Origin: Acinetobacter calcoaceticus
Lineage (GTDB): Bacteria > Pseudomonadota > Gammaproteobacteria > Pseudomonadales > Moraxellaceae
Assembly: GCF_016508255.1 (NCBI RefSeq)
Contig: NZ_JADVKT010000001.1
Span: 62,001-126,000, forward strand
Direction of reading: 5' to 3'
DNA length: 64,000 bases
The notes beneath the pieces are model-generated. The model was not told the origin of the DNA. It made no database searches and was given only the letters and a program-made list of their open reading frames with translations. Below, one piece after another: positions 8,499 to 17,231 of the stretch (positions are counted from its first letter, which is position 1; each line of letters opens with the position of its first letter). The translations under genes were made by a program, and so were the position numbers.

Positions 8499-8594
8499 GA
8501 ACAACCTATACCTTCTATAAAAAATAGGATGAGTTGTGAACTATTTCACATTTATTTTCTAATCGCTTAAGTTAATCATTTTATAAAATAATAT

Positions 8595-9341
8595 CTATCT
8601 TAATATATGCCTGAAATAATGCTCTAAAATCGTATAATGATTAATATGAGGTATAAGCTTACAAGATACTAAATTCTGATCTTGCCCTTTTTTACTTTCA
8701 AAATAATTTTGGCTTTGCCATTTCAACTCTTCGAGTTCAAGTTCACCACATAAAATTGAACATGGAATTGCAATTCGATTGCTGAAATGAATAGGGCTAT
8801 ATTTTAAGACATCTTCATTTGCTAGGTTAAGTGCATGATTTAAATGAGTCCTTTGTATGGGCCCTAAATCATAAATTCCACTTAATAAAACCAATTCAGA
8901 TAGGAATGGATAGTCCACTGACAAGGCAGCAAGATGTGCTCCTGCTGAATGCCCAACCAAAACAACCTGATCAGTTATCCAATCTTGCTCTCGAATAAAA
9001 TCGAGAGCTTGATAAACCTGAGAAGCAATATCTGAAATTTTGCTTTGTGGAGCTAGATCATATTCTAAAAGGACACATTGGGCTCCTTTTGATAGAACAT
9101 GCGGTACGATAAATGCAAAATCTGATTTATCACACCATTGCCAATAGCCACCATGAATAAAAATAACAGTCTTCTTGGCATGCTCTGAGTGAAATAAATC
9201 TAAAGTTGATCTTGGGTTTGAACCATATTGGATATCTCTAATATGGGTAAATTTTTGGTAGACCTCCAAGCTTCTTCTTTGAAATTCTGCCAATATTTCG
9301 TGTTCATTTGCTACGGTTCTAGCATTGTCATATTGCCTCAT
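8595..9341 (-). CDS. Alpha/beta hydrolase, probable kynurenine formamidase (arylformamidase)
   Basis: 248 residues. It has the oxyanion motif His-Gly-Gly-Tyr-Trp near residue 83 and the nucleophile elbow Gly-His-Ser-Ala-Gly-Ala-His near 150, with a late His-Ile-Asn-His. HGGxW plus GxSxG is the pattern of the eukaryotic-type arylformamidase family, not of the bacterial metal-dependent KynB. It starts 7 bp after the permease stop and lies in the kynU operon, which supports N-formylkynurenine hydrolysis to kynurenine in the cytosol. The family signature alone would only give hydrolase; the specific role is inferred from context. Confidence 0.75.
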   Translation of the reverse strand: MRQYDNARTVANEHEILAEFQRRSLEVYQKFTHIRDIQYGSNPRSTLDLFHSEHAKKTVIFIHGGYWQWCDKSDFAFIVPHVLSKGAQCVLLEYDLAPQSKISDIASQVYQALDFIREQDWITDQVVLVGHSAGAHLAALSVDYPFLSELVLLSGIYDLGPIQRTHLNHALNLANEDVLKYSPIHFSNRIAIPCSILCGELELEELKWQSQNYFESKKGQDQNLVSCKLIPHINHYTILEHYFRHILR

Positions 9342-9348
9342 ATACTTC

Positions 9349-10755
9349 TCACTTCAATGACTCTTTATGAGCACTTAAAGAAAGCTTGGCTGGCGAACGT
9401 TTTAAATAATAGAAAAACGTAAGAATAATGATTAAAGGAACACCGAATTGCAAAGTTGACTTAAATTCATTGGTAAAACAAGTCGTGATCGTGATACTTA
9501 AAATTGCGATTAGTCCCAATAAAGAAATTAACCGACTTGCTGGAACTTTAAACTTTAATGCTAGGCCTTGTTGCGCCATATTTTTTCTAAAAAATAGATG
9601 CGTAACAAAAATACTCCCCCACGTAAATAATGCTCCAAACATTGAAAGAGCAATCATAATCGGAAAAGCAGAAGCTGGATTAATTGTATAGATAATACTC
9701 GCAATACCAATCCCGACTGCGGACAATAGCAACGCGTTAACTGGTACGCCATTGCTACTAATACTGCCGAATAGTTTTGGTGCATCACCTGCGCGTGACA
9801 AGCTAAATAGCATACGTGTTGAGATATAGAGCATACTATTCATGGCGGATAAAGCCGCGACAATTACAATAAAATTTAAAATACTGTCTGCATAAGGAAT
9901 ACCTACAATTTTCATCACCATTACAAAAGGGCTGGTTGCATCGGCACCAATTAAAGTTGTCCACGGAACAAGTGCCACAATGAGAAATAAAGACAGTAAA
10001 TAAAATAGGATTAAGCGAATTGCAGTACTTTTAAATGCTTTCTTGACAGCTCTTTCGGGATCTTTAGCCTCACCTGCTGCAACAGCAATCATTTCAATAC
10101 TTAAATAACTGAATATGGAAATGATTACGCCAATCCACACCCCACTAAAACCATGAGGAAAAAAGCCCCCATACTCTGTTAAATTGGAAATGACTTGTCC
10201 TGTCCCTTCATGACTTTGAGTCAAGATGCCAATAGATAAAAGAATAAATACAATAATGGCAAAGACTTTTATTGTCGAAAACCAATATTCAACCAACCCA
10301 AAAGCTTTAACACTATAGGCATTTACCACCAGCAAGGTAATCGAGAAAAAAGCAATCCAGATCCATGAACCAACATGTGGGAACCATAATTTCATATAGT
10401 CAGCAACTGCTGTGATTTCCGTGCCCACAGCTAATACAATACATGCCCAATAACAATAGCGGACCAAAAACCCAGCCAGTGGACTTACATAATGCTCTGC
10501 ATAGGCCCCAAAGGAACCTGATGTGGGATGTTGAACTGTCATTTCAGCTAAACAAGCCATAATAGCAAATGCAATTAGACCACCAATAGCATAGCTCACA
10601 ATCACGGCTGGGCCAGCAAAGCTGATTGCAAACTTGCTTCCCATGAACAGCCCTGTACCAATCGCTCCACCAATTGCAATCATTCCCATTTGCTTTGCGG
10701 ATAATTTCTTATGTAAACCCGCTTCTCTATTTTGTATTTCATCAAAACTGCTCAT
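9349..10755 (-). CDS. Amino-acid permease (APC superfamily), kynurenine operon
   Basis: 468 residues with about 12 hydrophobic segments. The N-terminus reads Gly-Met-Ile-Ala-Ile-Gly-Gly-Ala-Ile-Gly-Thr-Gly-Leu-Phe, the substrate-binding unwound helix of the amino-acid transporter (AAT) family that includes GabP, AnsP and AroP. GGAGG precedes the ATG. It sits 40 bp after kynU and 7 bp before the formamidase gene, so the three are surely one operon and the substrate is probably tryptophan or kynurenine. Substrate is inferred from context. Confidence 0.85.
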   Translation of the reverse strand: MSSFDEIQNREAGLHKKLSAKQMGMIAIGGAIGTGLFMGSKFAISFAGPAVIVSYAIGGLIAFAIMACLAEMTVQHPTSGSFGAYAEHYVSPLAGFLVRYCYWACIVLAVGTEITAVADYMKLWFPHVGSWIWIAFFSITLLVVNAYSVKAFGLVEYWFSTIKVFAIIVFILLSIGILTQSHEGTGQVISNLTEYGGFFPHGFSGVWIGVIISIFSYLSIEMIAVAAGEAKDPERAVKKAFKSTAIRLILFYLLSLFLIVALVPWTTLIGADATSPFVMVMKIVGIPYADSILNFIVIVAALSAMNSMLYISTRMLFSLSRAGDAPKLFGSISSNGVPVNALLLSAVGIGIASIIYTINPASAFPIMIALSMFGALFTWGSIFVTHLFFRKNMAQQGLALKFKVPASRLISLLGLIAILSITITTCFTNEFKSTLQFGVPLIIILTFFYYLKRSPAKLSLSAHKESLK

Positions 10756-10795
10756 AGGCCCTCCTAGCCACTTTTCTGATGTTGACCTTTAAATA

Positions 10796-12046
10796 TCAGG
10801 TCACTTCGCTGCGCACCAGATAACGCTCATTTTTCCATTCACTATTCAGCATAATCTGCTTAAGTTGCTGTACTGCATTCCAGATATCTTCAAAACCTAA
10901 ATAGAGAGGTGTAATCCCAAACCTTAATACTTCTGGCTCTCGATAATCACCGATTACGCCTCGAGCAATGAGTGCCTGAATAATTTCATAGCCAAACTCA
11001 TGTTTATAGCTCACATGGCTACCACGATATTGATAATTTAAAGGTGTAATAAGTTCAAAGCCAAACTGACAACATTCTTGTTGGACGAGCTGAATAAATA
11101 GATCAGTTAATTTAAGAGATTTCTCGCGTATTTGTTGCATATCTACTTCTAAAAAAATATCGACACCACATTCGATTAAACTCATAGAAATGATGGGCTG
11201 CGTTCCACACAAATAACGACGAATACTGTTAGCTGGTTCATAGTGCTGCGCCATATCAAATGGTTTCTTGTGCCCCCACCAGCCTGATAAAGGTTGCCAA
11301 AACTGGTCCCGATGCTTTTGATGTACCCATAACAAAGCTGGAGAACCTGGACCACCATTTAAATATTTATAAGTACACCCAATCGCAAAATCACTATTAC
11401 TCTGATTAAGATCCATAGGCACTGCACCAACCGAATGACATAAATCCCAAATAATCAAAGCATCTTTAGCGTGAATTTGTTGATTAATAGATGTCATATC
11501 ATAGAAATATCCAGTTCGATAATTCACGTGAGAAAGAACGACTACAGCTACATCTTTTGCTAAAACACGGGATAAATCATCTACACCATCAATCAATTCA
11601 ACTTTGTAACCTTGATGAATTAAATCAATAAAGCCTTCAATAATATAAATATCTGTTGGGAAAGCATCTTTTTCTGCAACAATAATTTTACGTTCCGGAA
11701 ATTTTTCGGCTTGAATTTTCACCGCTGCTGACAAGACTTTAAATAAATTTAGAGTTGTAGAGTCTGAAATAACGACTTCGTCTTTTTCAGCACCAATAAG
11801 TTTTGCTACTTTATTGCCTAATCTAGTCGGTAGCCCCCACCAATCTGCTTTATTCCAACTATTAATGAGGTCTTCGCCCCATTCTTTAGAAATAATATGC
11901 TGAGCAACATCTAATGATTTCTTTGGTCGTGCACCTAAAGAATTACCATCTAAATAAATGACATTTTCTGGCAGAGCAAAGTCTTCTTTAAAGTTTTTGA
12001 GTTCATCTTCCTGATCCCAATAGAGGCATTGTTCGTGAGTAATCAT
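10796..12046 (-). CDS. kynU: Kynureninase
   Basis: 416 residues, normal length for the family. Fold-type I PLP enzyme: Asp-Gly-Asn-Ser-Leu-Gly at the N-terminus, Trp-Asp-Leu-Cys-His-Ser-Val-Gly-Ala with the PLP-ring Asp, and the Schiff-base Lys in Thr-Tyr-Lys-Tyr-Leu-Asn-Gly-Gly-Pro-Gly-Ser-Pro at about residue 227. It cleaves kynurenine to anthranilate and alanine. First gene of a three-gene operon, divergent from an Lrp/AsnC regulator. A tryptophan dioxygenase (kynA) is not in the window. AGGTG precedes the ATG. Confidence 0.95.
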   Translation of the reverse strand: MITHEQCLYWDQEDELKNFKEDFALPENVIYLDGNSLGARPKKSLDVAQHIISKEWGEDLINSWNKADWWGLPTRLGNKVAKLIGAEKDEVVISDSTTLNLFKVLSAAVKIQAEKFPERKIIVAEKDAFPTDIYIIEGFIDLIHQGYKVELIDGVDDLSRVLAKDVAVVVLSHVNYRTGYFYDMTSINQQIHAKDALIIWDLCHSVGAVPMDLNQSNSDFAIGCTYKYLNGGPGSPALLWVHQKHRDQFWQPLSGWWGHKKPFDMAQHYEPANSIRRYLCGTQPIISMSLIECGVDIFLEVDMQQIREKSLKLTDLFIQLVQQECCQFGFELITPLNYQYRGSHVSYKHEFGYEIIQALIARGVIGDYREPEVLRFGITPLYLGFEDIWNAVQQLKQIMLNSEWKNERYLVRSEVT

Positions 12047-12099
12047 TTGTTATTTCACCTATTTTCAACATTTCCTTGTATTTGAATTTTATCACGCCA

Positions 12100-12192
12100 A
12101 TTCTTTCGATTTATTCGATAATATTTGATTAAAATTTGCTATTTTCGTATAAAATTCGAATTAAAATTAAAAAACATGGATGAAATTCGAAA
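12100..12192. promoter_or_regulatory. Divergent kynU / Lrp-type regulator control region
   Basis: TTCGA-containing elements recur at about 12107, 12116, 12154 and 12186 (ATTCGA, TTCGAATT, ATTCGAAA). They fill the gap between the divergent starts and are good candidate binding sites for the Lrp/AsnC protein encoded at 12193. Inference from repetition and position. Confidence 0.45.
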
Positions 12193-12642
12193 ATGAATGT
12201 AGATGCAATCGACCTAAAAATTTTGAAGTATTTACAAGATAACGCTCGGTTAAGTAACCAAGAACTGGCCGATCTCGTTAACCTTTCAGCATCAGCATGT
12301 CATCGGCGAGTTAAAATTTTAGAAAGCAATGGAGTAATTGAAAAATATCAAGCTAAAGTTAACTATGAAAAATTAGGTATAAAGATTGAGGCAATTGTTG
12401 AAATAAAACTTGCCCAACTAACAGAAAATGATCACAACTTTTTTTTAAGTCAGATCAAAAATTTTGATGAAGTCATTAATGCATATATTATTACTGGCGA
12501 GTCTAATTATGTTTTACATGTTGCGACGAAAGATCTGAATTCTTTTTCCCATTTTGTTATTAATACTTTAAATAAAATTAAAGGTGTAGTGAGCATCAAC
12601 TCTAAAATCATATTACAGAAAATTGTGCAAAAACCACTTTGA
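12193..12642 (+). CDS. Lrp/AsnC-family regulator (KynR-like)
   Basis: 149 residues. The N-terminal helix-turn-helix (Ile-Leu-Lys-Tyr-Leu-Gln-Asp-Asn-Ala-Arg-Leu-Ser-Asn-Gln-Glu-Leu, then Ser-Ala-Ser-Ala-Cys-His-Arg-Arg) is followed by a RAM ligand-binding domain with Ile-Thr-Gly-Glu-Ser-Asn-Tyr-Val-Leu. It is divergent from kynU, as KynR is in pseudomonads, so kynurenine is the likely effector. The start ATG lies just after an ATTCGAAA element, implying autoregulation. Confidence 0.85.
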   Translation: MNVDAIDLKILKYLQDNARLSNQELADLVNLSASACHRRVKILESNGVIEKYQAKVNYEKLGIKIEAIVEIKLAQLTENDHNFFLSQIKNFDEVINAYIITGESNYVLHVATKDLNSFSHFVINTLNKIKGVVSINSKIILQKIVQKPL

Positions 12643-12673
12643 CTCCCCTCATTCCCTATTAAAGAGCCATCCT

Positions 12674-13213
12674 ATGATCGAAACTAAACGTTTAATTTTA
12701 AGACAGTGGAAAGAAAGTGATTTTGAGCCTTTTATAAAAATGGGCTTAGATCAAGATGTTATGCAGTTTTTCCCAAATCTTTTGACGCCCCAAGAAAGCC
12801 TTAATTTAATCCAAAAAATTTCATCTCTCATCCATGAAAAAGGTTGGGGCTTTTGGGCAGTAGAGTTAAAAGAAACCCATCAATTTATCGGTTTTATTGG
12901 ATTACACCATCAACCTGAACAGTTTGATTTCTCTCCATGCGTTGAAATTGGTTGGAGACTAGCTAAAGAGTTTTGGAAACAAGGTTATGCTACTGAAGGA
13001 GCAAAAGCAGCGTTAGACTATGCTTTTAATGTACTCAATTTAGATAAGATTGTTTCATTCACAGCTACTCCCAATAAACCATCTCAAGCGGTAATGGAAA
13101 GACTTGGAATGCAGAAAGTTAAAAACTTTAATCACCCTAAAGTTCCTCTCCATCACGAATTAAGAGTACATGTGCTATATGAAATCACGAATTCTTCATT
13201 CAATTTACAATGA
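12674..13213 (+). CDS. GNAT acetyltransferase, RimJ/RimL type
   Basis: 179 residues from the ATG at 12674, where the protein begins with the typical MIETKRLILRQW strand. The acetyl-CoA motif appears as Ile-Gly-Trp-Arg-Leu-Ala-Lys-Glu-Phe-Trp-Lys-Gln-Gly-Tyr-Ala-Thr-Glu-Gly, followed by Asn-Lys-Pro-Ser-Gln-Ala-Val-Met-Glu-Arg-Leu-Gly-Met. It probably N-acetylates a small molecule or protein; substrate unknown. It follows the regulator by about 30 bp on the same strand, so co-transcription is possible. Confidence 0.85.
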   Translation: MIETKRLILRQWKESDFEPFIKMGLDQDVMQFFPNLLTPQESLNLIQKISSLIHEKGWGFWAVELKETHQFIGFIGLHHQPEQFDFSPCVEIGWRLAKEFWKQGYATEGAKAALDYAFNVLNLDKIVSFTATPNKPSQAVMERLGMQKVKNFNHPKVPLHHELRVHVLYEITNSSFNLQ

Positions 13214-13257
13214 AAATTAATAACTTGAGTCTTTATAAATAAAAAAATTAAAAAAAC

Positions 13258-13551
13258 TTACTCATCAAAATCATAACCAACAGAGGTCGAGCATTCCCAA
13301 TATTCATGGATTTTATCTGCTATTTCATCTTTCTCCATGGTGTTAAGCACATAAAAAAGTTTAGCCTCTTTATTTTTTCTTAGAATTAATAAATTGTAAT
13401 AATCATATTCAGGTCCATTTAGCCCCAATGTAAGTTGTGATTCACAGTGCTTTTCTGCTTTGTAGTGCCATTCAAGTTTATAAGTATCAAGGCCATCAGC
13501 GGCATTGATTACGATGCCATCATTGGTTCCACCAATAAATCCAATTTTCAT
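13258..13551 (-). CDS. Hypothetical protein (97 aa)
   Basis: 97 residues, acidic at the C-terminus, no signal peptide or membrane segment. The N-terminus Lys-Ile-Gly-Phe-Ile-Gly-Gly-Thr-Asn-Asp-Gly-Ile-Val is reminiscent of a beta-strand and loop but not of a known nucleotide site. Convergent with the GNAT gene and without partners. No family recognised. Confidence 0.5.
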   Translation of the reverse strand: MKIGFIGGTNDGIVINAADGLDTYKLEWHYKAEKHCESQLTLGLNGPEYDYYNLLILRKNKEAKLFYVLNTMEKDEIADKIHEYWECSTSVGYDFDE

Positions 13552-13973
13552 TGCTGTCTCTAAGTTCTTATTAGGATAATTTTCAATATAACGTTAATTG
13601 AGTACTCTTCAATTTATATATTGTTTATCAAAAAGTATCGTATGTAACCATAATTAGAAAAAACTCTTAAATAATCATTTAGATTTCTAATTTAGAAGAT
13701 TCTGGTTATTGTTTTACTCCATATAAAAGAAGAACTTTCTACTAAAAACCACTTATTATTATTTTCTGTTTTGCAAAATTACGCGCTATAATTTCAAACG
13801 ATTCATTTCCCTATCCGTCACATTAATCTGTATAAATTTTAGAAAAAATTAATGGATGGAATTTTACCTTAATTTGAGTGTTCATAATTTTTTATAATTT
13901 GTGATTTTAAAAGGATATATGGTAGATGTGTCATAAAAATTTTGCTTTAAAAGCCTTTGGAGATTTTTGACGC
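13552..13973. other. Intergenic region upstream of yrfG
   Basis: About 420 bp, AT-rich, with no convincing ORF, repeat or RNA structure. It must contain the divergent promoters of the neighbouring genes, but I could not single out boxes. Confidence 0.4.
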
Positions 13974-14660
13974 ATGTCTAAGATTGTAATGTTTGACATG
14001 GATGGTACGCTATTAGATCTTGCTTTTGATGATTTCATTTGGAATGAATGCCTTCCTGAACGACACGCCCAGATACATCGACTTCCACTCATCCAAAGCC
14101 AAAAAACACTATATCAATTTTATCAATCTCATAGGCATACTCTTGTTTGGTATTCATCAACCTATTGGACTAAAACTGTAGGCGTTGATGTACTGAGATT
14201 ACAGCAAGAATTTCAATCTAAAATCAAAGCTCGTTCTGGCTGTATTGAACTTTTGCAACAACTTAAAGAGCAAGGATATATGTGCTGGCTAGTGACTAAT
14301 GCTGACCGGGCCAGCTTACGCTTAAAACTCGACAATATTGCAATTGAACATTTCTTTGATGTAATCATATCAAGTGAACAAGTTGGTTATGCCAAAGAAA
14401 ATATTAATTTTTGGCAAGAACTCCAACGTTTACATTTATTCAATCCAGATGAAACGATTTTTATTGACGATACGACTCCTGTATTAAAAACGGCAGAGAA
14501 ATTTGGTATTAAACACTTGTTTACTATCTCACAGCCCTCAAGTCTAAAGGGTATAAGACAGCAACAGGATCTAGAGTATAAAGCACTAGATCGACTTACA
14601 GAATTGCTGTCTATATTGAATCAAATTGATAGAAAGGATAATGATGTCAAAATTGCATGA
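13974..14660 (+). CDS. yrfG: HAD-family GMP/IMP nucleotidase
   Basis: 228 residues. HAD motif I is Asp-Met-Asp-Gly-Thr-Leu-Leu-Asp, motif II Leu-Val-Thr-Asn-Ala, and motif IV Phe-Ile-Asp-Asp-Thr with preceding conserved Lys. The early segment Asp-Leu-Ala-Phe-Asp-Asp-Phe-Ile-Trp-Asn-Glu matches the YrfG branch, which dephosphorylates purine nucleotides. It overlaps the hslR gene, the same pairing as yrfG-hslR in E. coli, which strengthens the call. Confidence 0.85.
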   Translation: MSKIVMFDMDGTLLDLAFDDFIWNECLPERHAQIHRLPLIQSQKTLYQFYQSHRHTLVWYSSTYWTKTVGVDVLRLQQEFQSKIKARSGCIELLQQLKEQGYMCWLVTNADRASLRLKLDNIAIEHFFDVIISSEQVGYAKENINFWQELQRLHLFNPDETIFIDDTTPVLKTAEKFGIKHLFTISQPSSLKGIRQQQDLEYKALDRLTELLSILNQIDRKDNDVKIA

Positions 14661-15072
14661 AAACGATGCTGTAGAGACCATGCGTGTCGACAAATGGCTA
14701 TGGGTTGCTCGTTTTTTTAAAACTCGTTCAATTGCTAAATCAGCAATTGAAGGAGGTAAAGTACATCACAATAATGAGCGTGTAAAAGTTTCTAAAGAAA
14801 TTCGTGTTGGAATGGAGCTTATTATTCAGCAAGGGTTTGATAAAAAAACTGTTGTAATAAAGGCCCTTTCGAACACACGTGGTCCAGCTCCAGTGGCACA
14901 GCAACTTTATGAAGAAACCGAAGTAAGTATTGCTAGACGGGAGTTGATTGCATCGCAACGAAAATTGCATAATCTAGCTCGACCTGACCATAGACCCACT
15001 AAAAAGGATCGTCGACAAATTAGTCGGTTTAAACAGGAGAATGATCAACATTGGTCATACGATGATGAATAA
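14644..15072 (+). CDS. hslR: Heat-shock RNA-binding S4 protein (Hsp15)
   Basis: 142 residues from the ATG at 14644, five bases after AAAGGA; an ATG one codon earlier is possible. The S4 domain starts Met-Arg-Val-Asp-Lys-Trp-Leu-Trp-Val-Ala-Arg-Phe-Phe-Lys-Thr-Arg, as in Hsp15, and the basic C-terminus (Pro-Thr-Lys-Lys-Asp-Arg-Arg) is also typical. Hsp15 binds stalled 50S-nascent-chain-tRNA complexes. It overlaps the end of yrfG by 17 bp, so the two are translationally coupled. Confidence 0.9.
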   Translation: MSKLHENDAVETMRVDKWLWVARFFKTRSIAKSAIEGGKVHHNNERVKVSKEIRVGMELIIQQGFDKKTVVIKALSNTRGPAPVAQQLYEETEVSIARRELIASQRKLHNLARPDHRPTKKDRRQISRFKQENDQHWSYDDE

Positions 15073-15137
15073 AAACGTCGAGTTGTGTCGCACACACACA
15101 TACAACACATAGAAGCTATAGAAAAAATCTGTCACTA

Positions 15138-15184
15138 TTAACCCAGTGAAACAAGTTGAGATTCAATGCATCCACTTGGGTTAA
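15138..15184 (+). promoter_or_regulatory. Stem-loop in recA leader
   Basis: TTAACCCAGTG (15138-15148) pairs with CACTTGGGTTAA (15173-15184), leaving one unpaired base, in the leader about 35 bp before the recA ATG. A recA mRNA leader with regulatory structure has been described in A. baumannii; this is the likely equivalent. No LexA-type CTG-N10-CAG box was seen in the region. Confidence 0.6.
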
Positions 15185-15217
15185 ACGTGATGAACATAGA
15201 GTATTGAGGTTTTTGAG

Positions 15218-16264
15218 ATGGATGAGAATAAAAGCAAAGCATTACAAGCCGCGCTAAGTCAAATTGAGAAACAATTTGGCAAAAATACGGTGATGCGTCT
15301 CGGTGACAACACTGTTCAAGCTGTTGAAGCTGTATCTACAGGCTCTTTGACTTTAGATATTGCATTGGGGATTGGTGGTTTACCAAAAGGTCGTATTGTC
15401 GAAATTTATGGTCCAGAATCATCTGGTAAAACCACAATGACTCTACAAGCGATTGCACAATGTCAAAAAGCTGGTGGTACTTGTGCATTTATTGATGCAG
15501 AGCATGCATTAGATCCACAATATGCACGTAAACTTGGTGTAGACATTGACAATCTGCTTGTATCACAGCCTGATAACGGTGAACAAGCTCTCGAAATTGC
15601 AGATATGCTAGTTCGCTCTGGCGCAATTGATATGATTGTTGTCGACTCAGTCGCTGCCCTTACCCCTAAAGCAGAAATTGAAGGTGAAATGGGTGACTCT
15701 CATATGGGTTTGCAAGCTCGTCTAATGAGTCAGGCACTTCGTAAAATTACTGGTAATGCTAAACGCTCAAACTGTATGGTCATTTTCATTAACCAAATCC
15801 GTATGAAGATTGGCGTAATGTTTGGTAGCCCTGAAACTACAACTGGTGGTAACGCATTGAAGTTCTACGCTTCTGTACGTTTAGATATCCGCCGTATTGG
15901 TCAAGTAAAAGAAGGCGATGAAATCGTCGGCTCTGAAACTCGAGTTAAAGTTGTTAAAAACAAAATGGCTCCTCCTTTCCGAGAGGCTCTTTTCCAAATC
16001 CTATATGGTAAAGGCACAAACCAGCTAGGCGAACTTGTAGATTTAGCTGTACAACAAGATATCGTACAAAAAGCAGGTGCTTGGTATTCATATCAAGGTA
16101 ATAAAATTGGTCAAGGTAAGAACAATGTTATTCGCCACTTTGAAGAAAACCCTCAAATGGCTGGAGAGATTGAACGTAATATCCGTGAACAGCTGTTAAC
16201 AACGGGTACTAATACTGCTCAAGTTGAAGATGAAGAAGAAGCCGATCTTTTATTAGAATCTTAA
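15218..16264 (+). CDS. recA: Recombinase A
   Basis: 348 residues. Walker A Gly-Pro-Glu-Ser-Ser-Gly-Lys-Thr-Thr at 65-73, the catalytic Glu region Ala-Glu-His-Ala, loop L1 Glu-Gly-Glu-Met-Gly-Asp and L2 near [10 protein letters not shown], and an acidic tail. It drives homologous recombination and repair. GAGG precedes the ATG. It is followed by an intrinsic terminator and then recX. Also a standard MLST locus for A. baumannii. Confidence 0.99.
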   Translation: MDENKSKALQAALSQIEKQFGKNTVMRLGDNTVQAVEAVSTGSLTLDIALGIGGLPKGRIVEIYGPESSGKTTMTLQAIAQCQKAGGTCAFIDAEHALDPQYARKLGVDIDNLLVSQPDNGEQALEIADMLVRSGAIDMIVVDSVAALTPKAEIEGEMGDSHMGLQARLMSQALRKITGNAKRSNCMVIFINQIRMKIGVMFGSPETTTGGNALKFYASVRLDIRRIGQVKEGDEIVGSETRVKVVKNKMAPPFREALFQILYGKGTNQLGELVDLAVQQDIVQKAGAWYSYQGNKIGQGKNNVIRHFEENPQMAGEIERNIREQLLTTGTNTAQVEDEEEADLLLES

Positions 16265-16279
16265 TTATTCATGAGCCTT

Positions 16280-16304
16280 AAAACGCCCTTCGGGGCGTTT
16301 TTTT
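16280..16304 (+). terminator. Intrinsic terminator between recA and recX
   Basis: AAACGCCC and GGGGCGTTT arms with a CTTC-type tetraloop region and T7. It would limit recX expression to read-through, as in other recA-recX pairs. Confidence 0.9.
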
Positions 16305-16323
16305 ACAAGGGAATCCCAATACT

Positions 16324-16806
16324 ATGTTCAAAAGAACTGAAGAACAGTCTCAACAAAGAGCTTTGCTTACAGGTCAGCGTTTACGCTCCTATGCTTTTGC
16401 TTTATTAACTCGTCGAGATTACTCCAAAGCAGAGCTTATTGAAAAATTAACTCGTTATGCTCAAAATCCTGAAGAGGTTAAACAACTTGTTGATGAATTA
16501 TCTGAACAGAATTATCAAAGTGATCAACGTGTTGCTGAACAAATGCTTGCTAGCCAGATTCGGAAAGGCAAAGGACCAAAGCGTATTAAACAAGCTTTAA
16601 AAACAAAACAAATCGAAAATGATTTAATTGCAGAAGATATTCATAATATTGATTGGATAGAGCAAGCGTATCAACTGAAAGTGAAAAAATTTGGTGAAGA
16701 AGTAGAAAAAGATCCAAAACTTAAAGCAAAACAGATTAGGTTTTTACAATATAGAGGATTTGATTTAGATGTAATTATAAAAGCAGTCCAACGGAGAGTG
16801 GACTAA
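16324..16806 (+). CDS. recX: Regulatory protein RecX
   Basis: 160 residues of helical repeats typical of RecX: Arg-Arg-Asp-Tyr-Ser-Lys-Ala-Glu-Leu, Glu-Gln-Asn-Tyr-Gln-Ser-Asp-Gln-Arg, Lys-Gly-Lys-Gly-Pro-Lys-Arg-Ile. It binds the RecA filament and modulates it. It lies 60 bp downstream of recA behind the terminator. The stop codon is directly followed by the convergent SRP RNA gene. Confidence 0.92.
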   Translation: MFKRTEEQSQQRALLTGQRLRSYAFALLTRRDYSKAELIEKLTRYAQNPEEVKQLVDELSEQNYQSDQRVAEQMLASQIRKGKGPKRIKQALKTKQIENDLIAEDIHNIDWIEQAYQLKVKKFGEEVEKDPKLKAKQIRFLQYRGFDLDVIIKAVQRRVD

Positions 16807-16810
16807 GAGA

Positions 16811-16929
<119 letters not shown>

Positions 16930-16938
16930 GCAAAACAG

Positions 16939-16966
16939 AGTATAGAGATTTTTAAAAGAGTTGCAA
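16939..16966 (-). promoter_or_regulatory. Promoter of SRP RNA
   Basis: Minus strand: TTGCAA (16961-16966), 16-bp spacer, TATACT (16939-16944), about 10 bases before the RNA 5' end. Confidence 0.8.
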
Positions 16967-17231
16967 CCCTTCTTCACAGTTTTAAGCAAGTTTATGTTTC
17001 AATTGATTAATTCATCAGCAAAAAACCGTAATTTTCTATATTTCTCTCTCCTATATTCTTTCTTGTATCTTATTTTGGATAAAATATGCTTGAAGATTGT
17101 AAACTATTCTTGCATTTATATTGTTAGCTGTTTTAATTGCATTGACCAATTAAAATCTTAGATAGTTAAGTGAATAGTTTATATATTCCTTTCTCAAATT
17201 GGCTTTTACATAAAATTATGGATCTATACTC

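Larger units (their letters stand above)
8141..8594. other. Intergenic region holding an sRNA candidate
   Basis: About 450 bp with no gene. Contains a minus-strand promoter, an 80-nt transcribed unit and a strong terminator (8384-8498, listed separately), and near 8157-8178 a weaker minus-strand stem built partly from G-U pairs followed by a T-run. The rest is AT-rich and featureless. Confidence 0.5.

Noticed and set aside
15073..15217. LexA/SOS box upstream of recA
   Set aside because: Only CTG-N12-CAG is present, not the CTG-N10-CAG spacing, and Acinetobacter lacks LexA.
16961..17161. 66-codon plus-strand ORF between ffs and cpoB
   Set aside because: Hydrophobic, Cys-rich low-complexity translation of AT-rich DNA, overlaps the ffs promoter, with no ribosome site.
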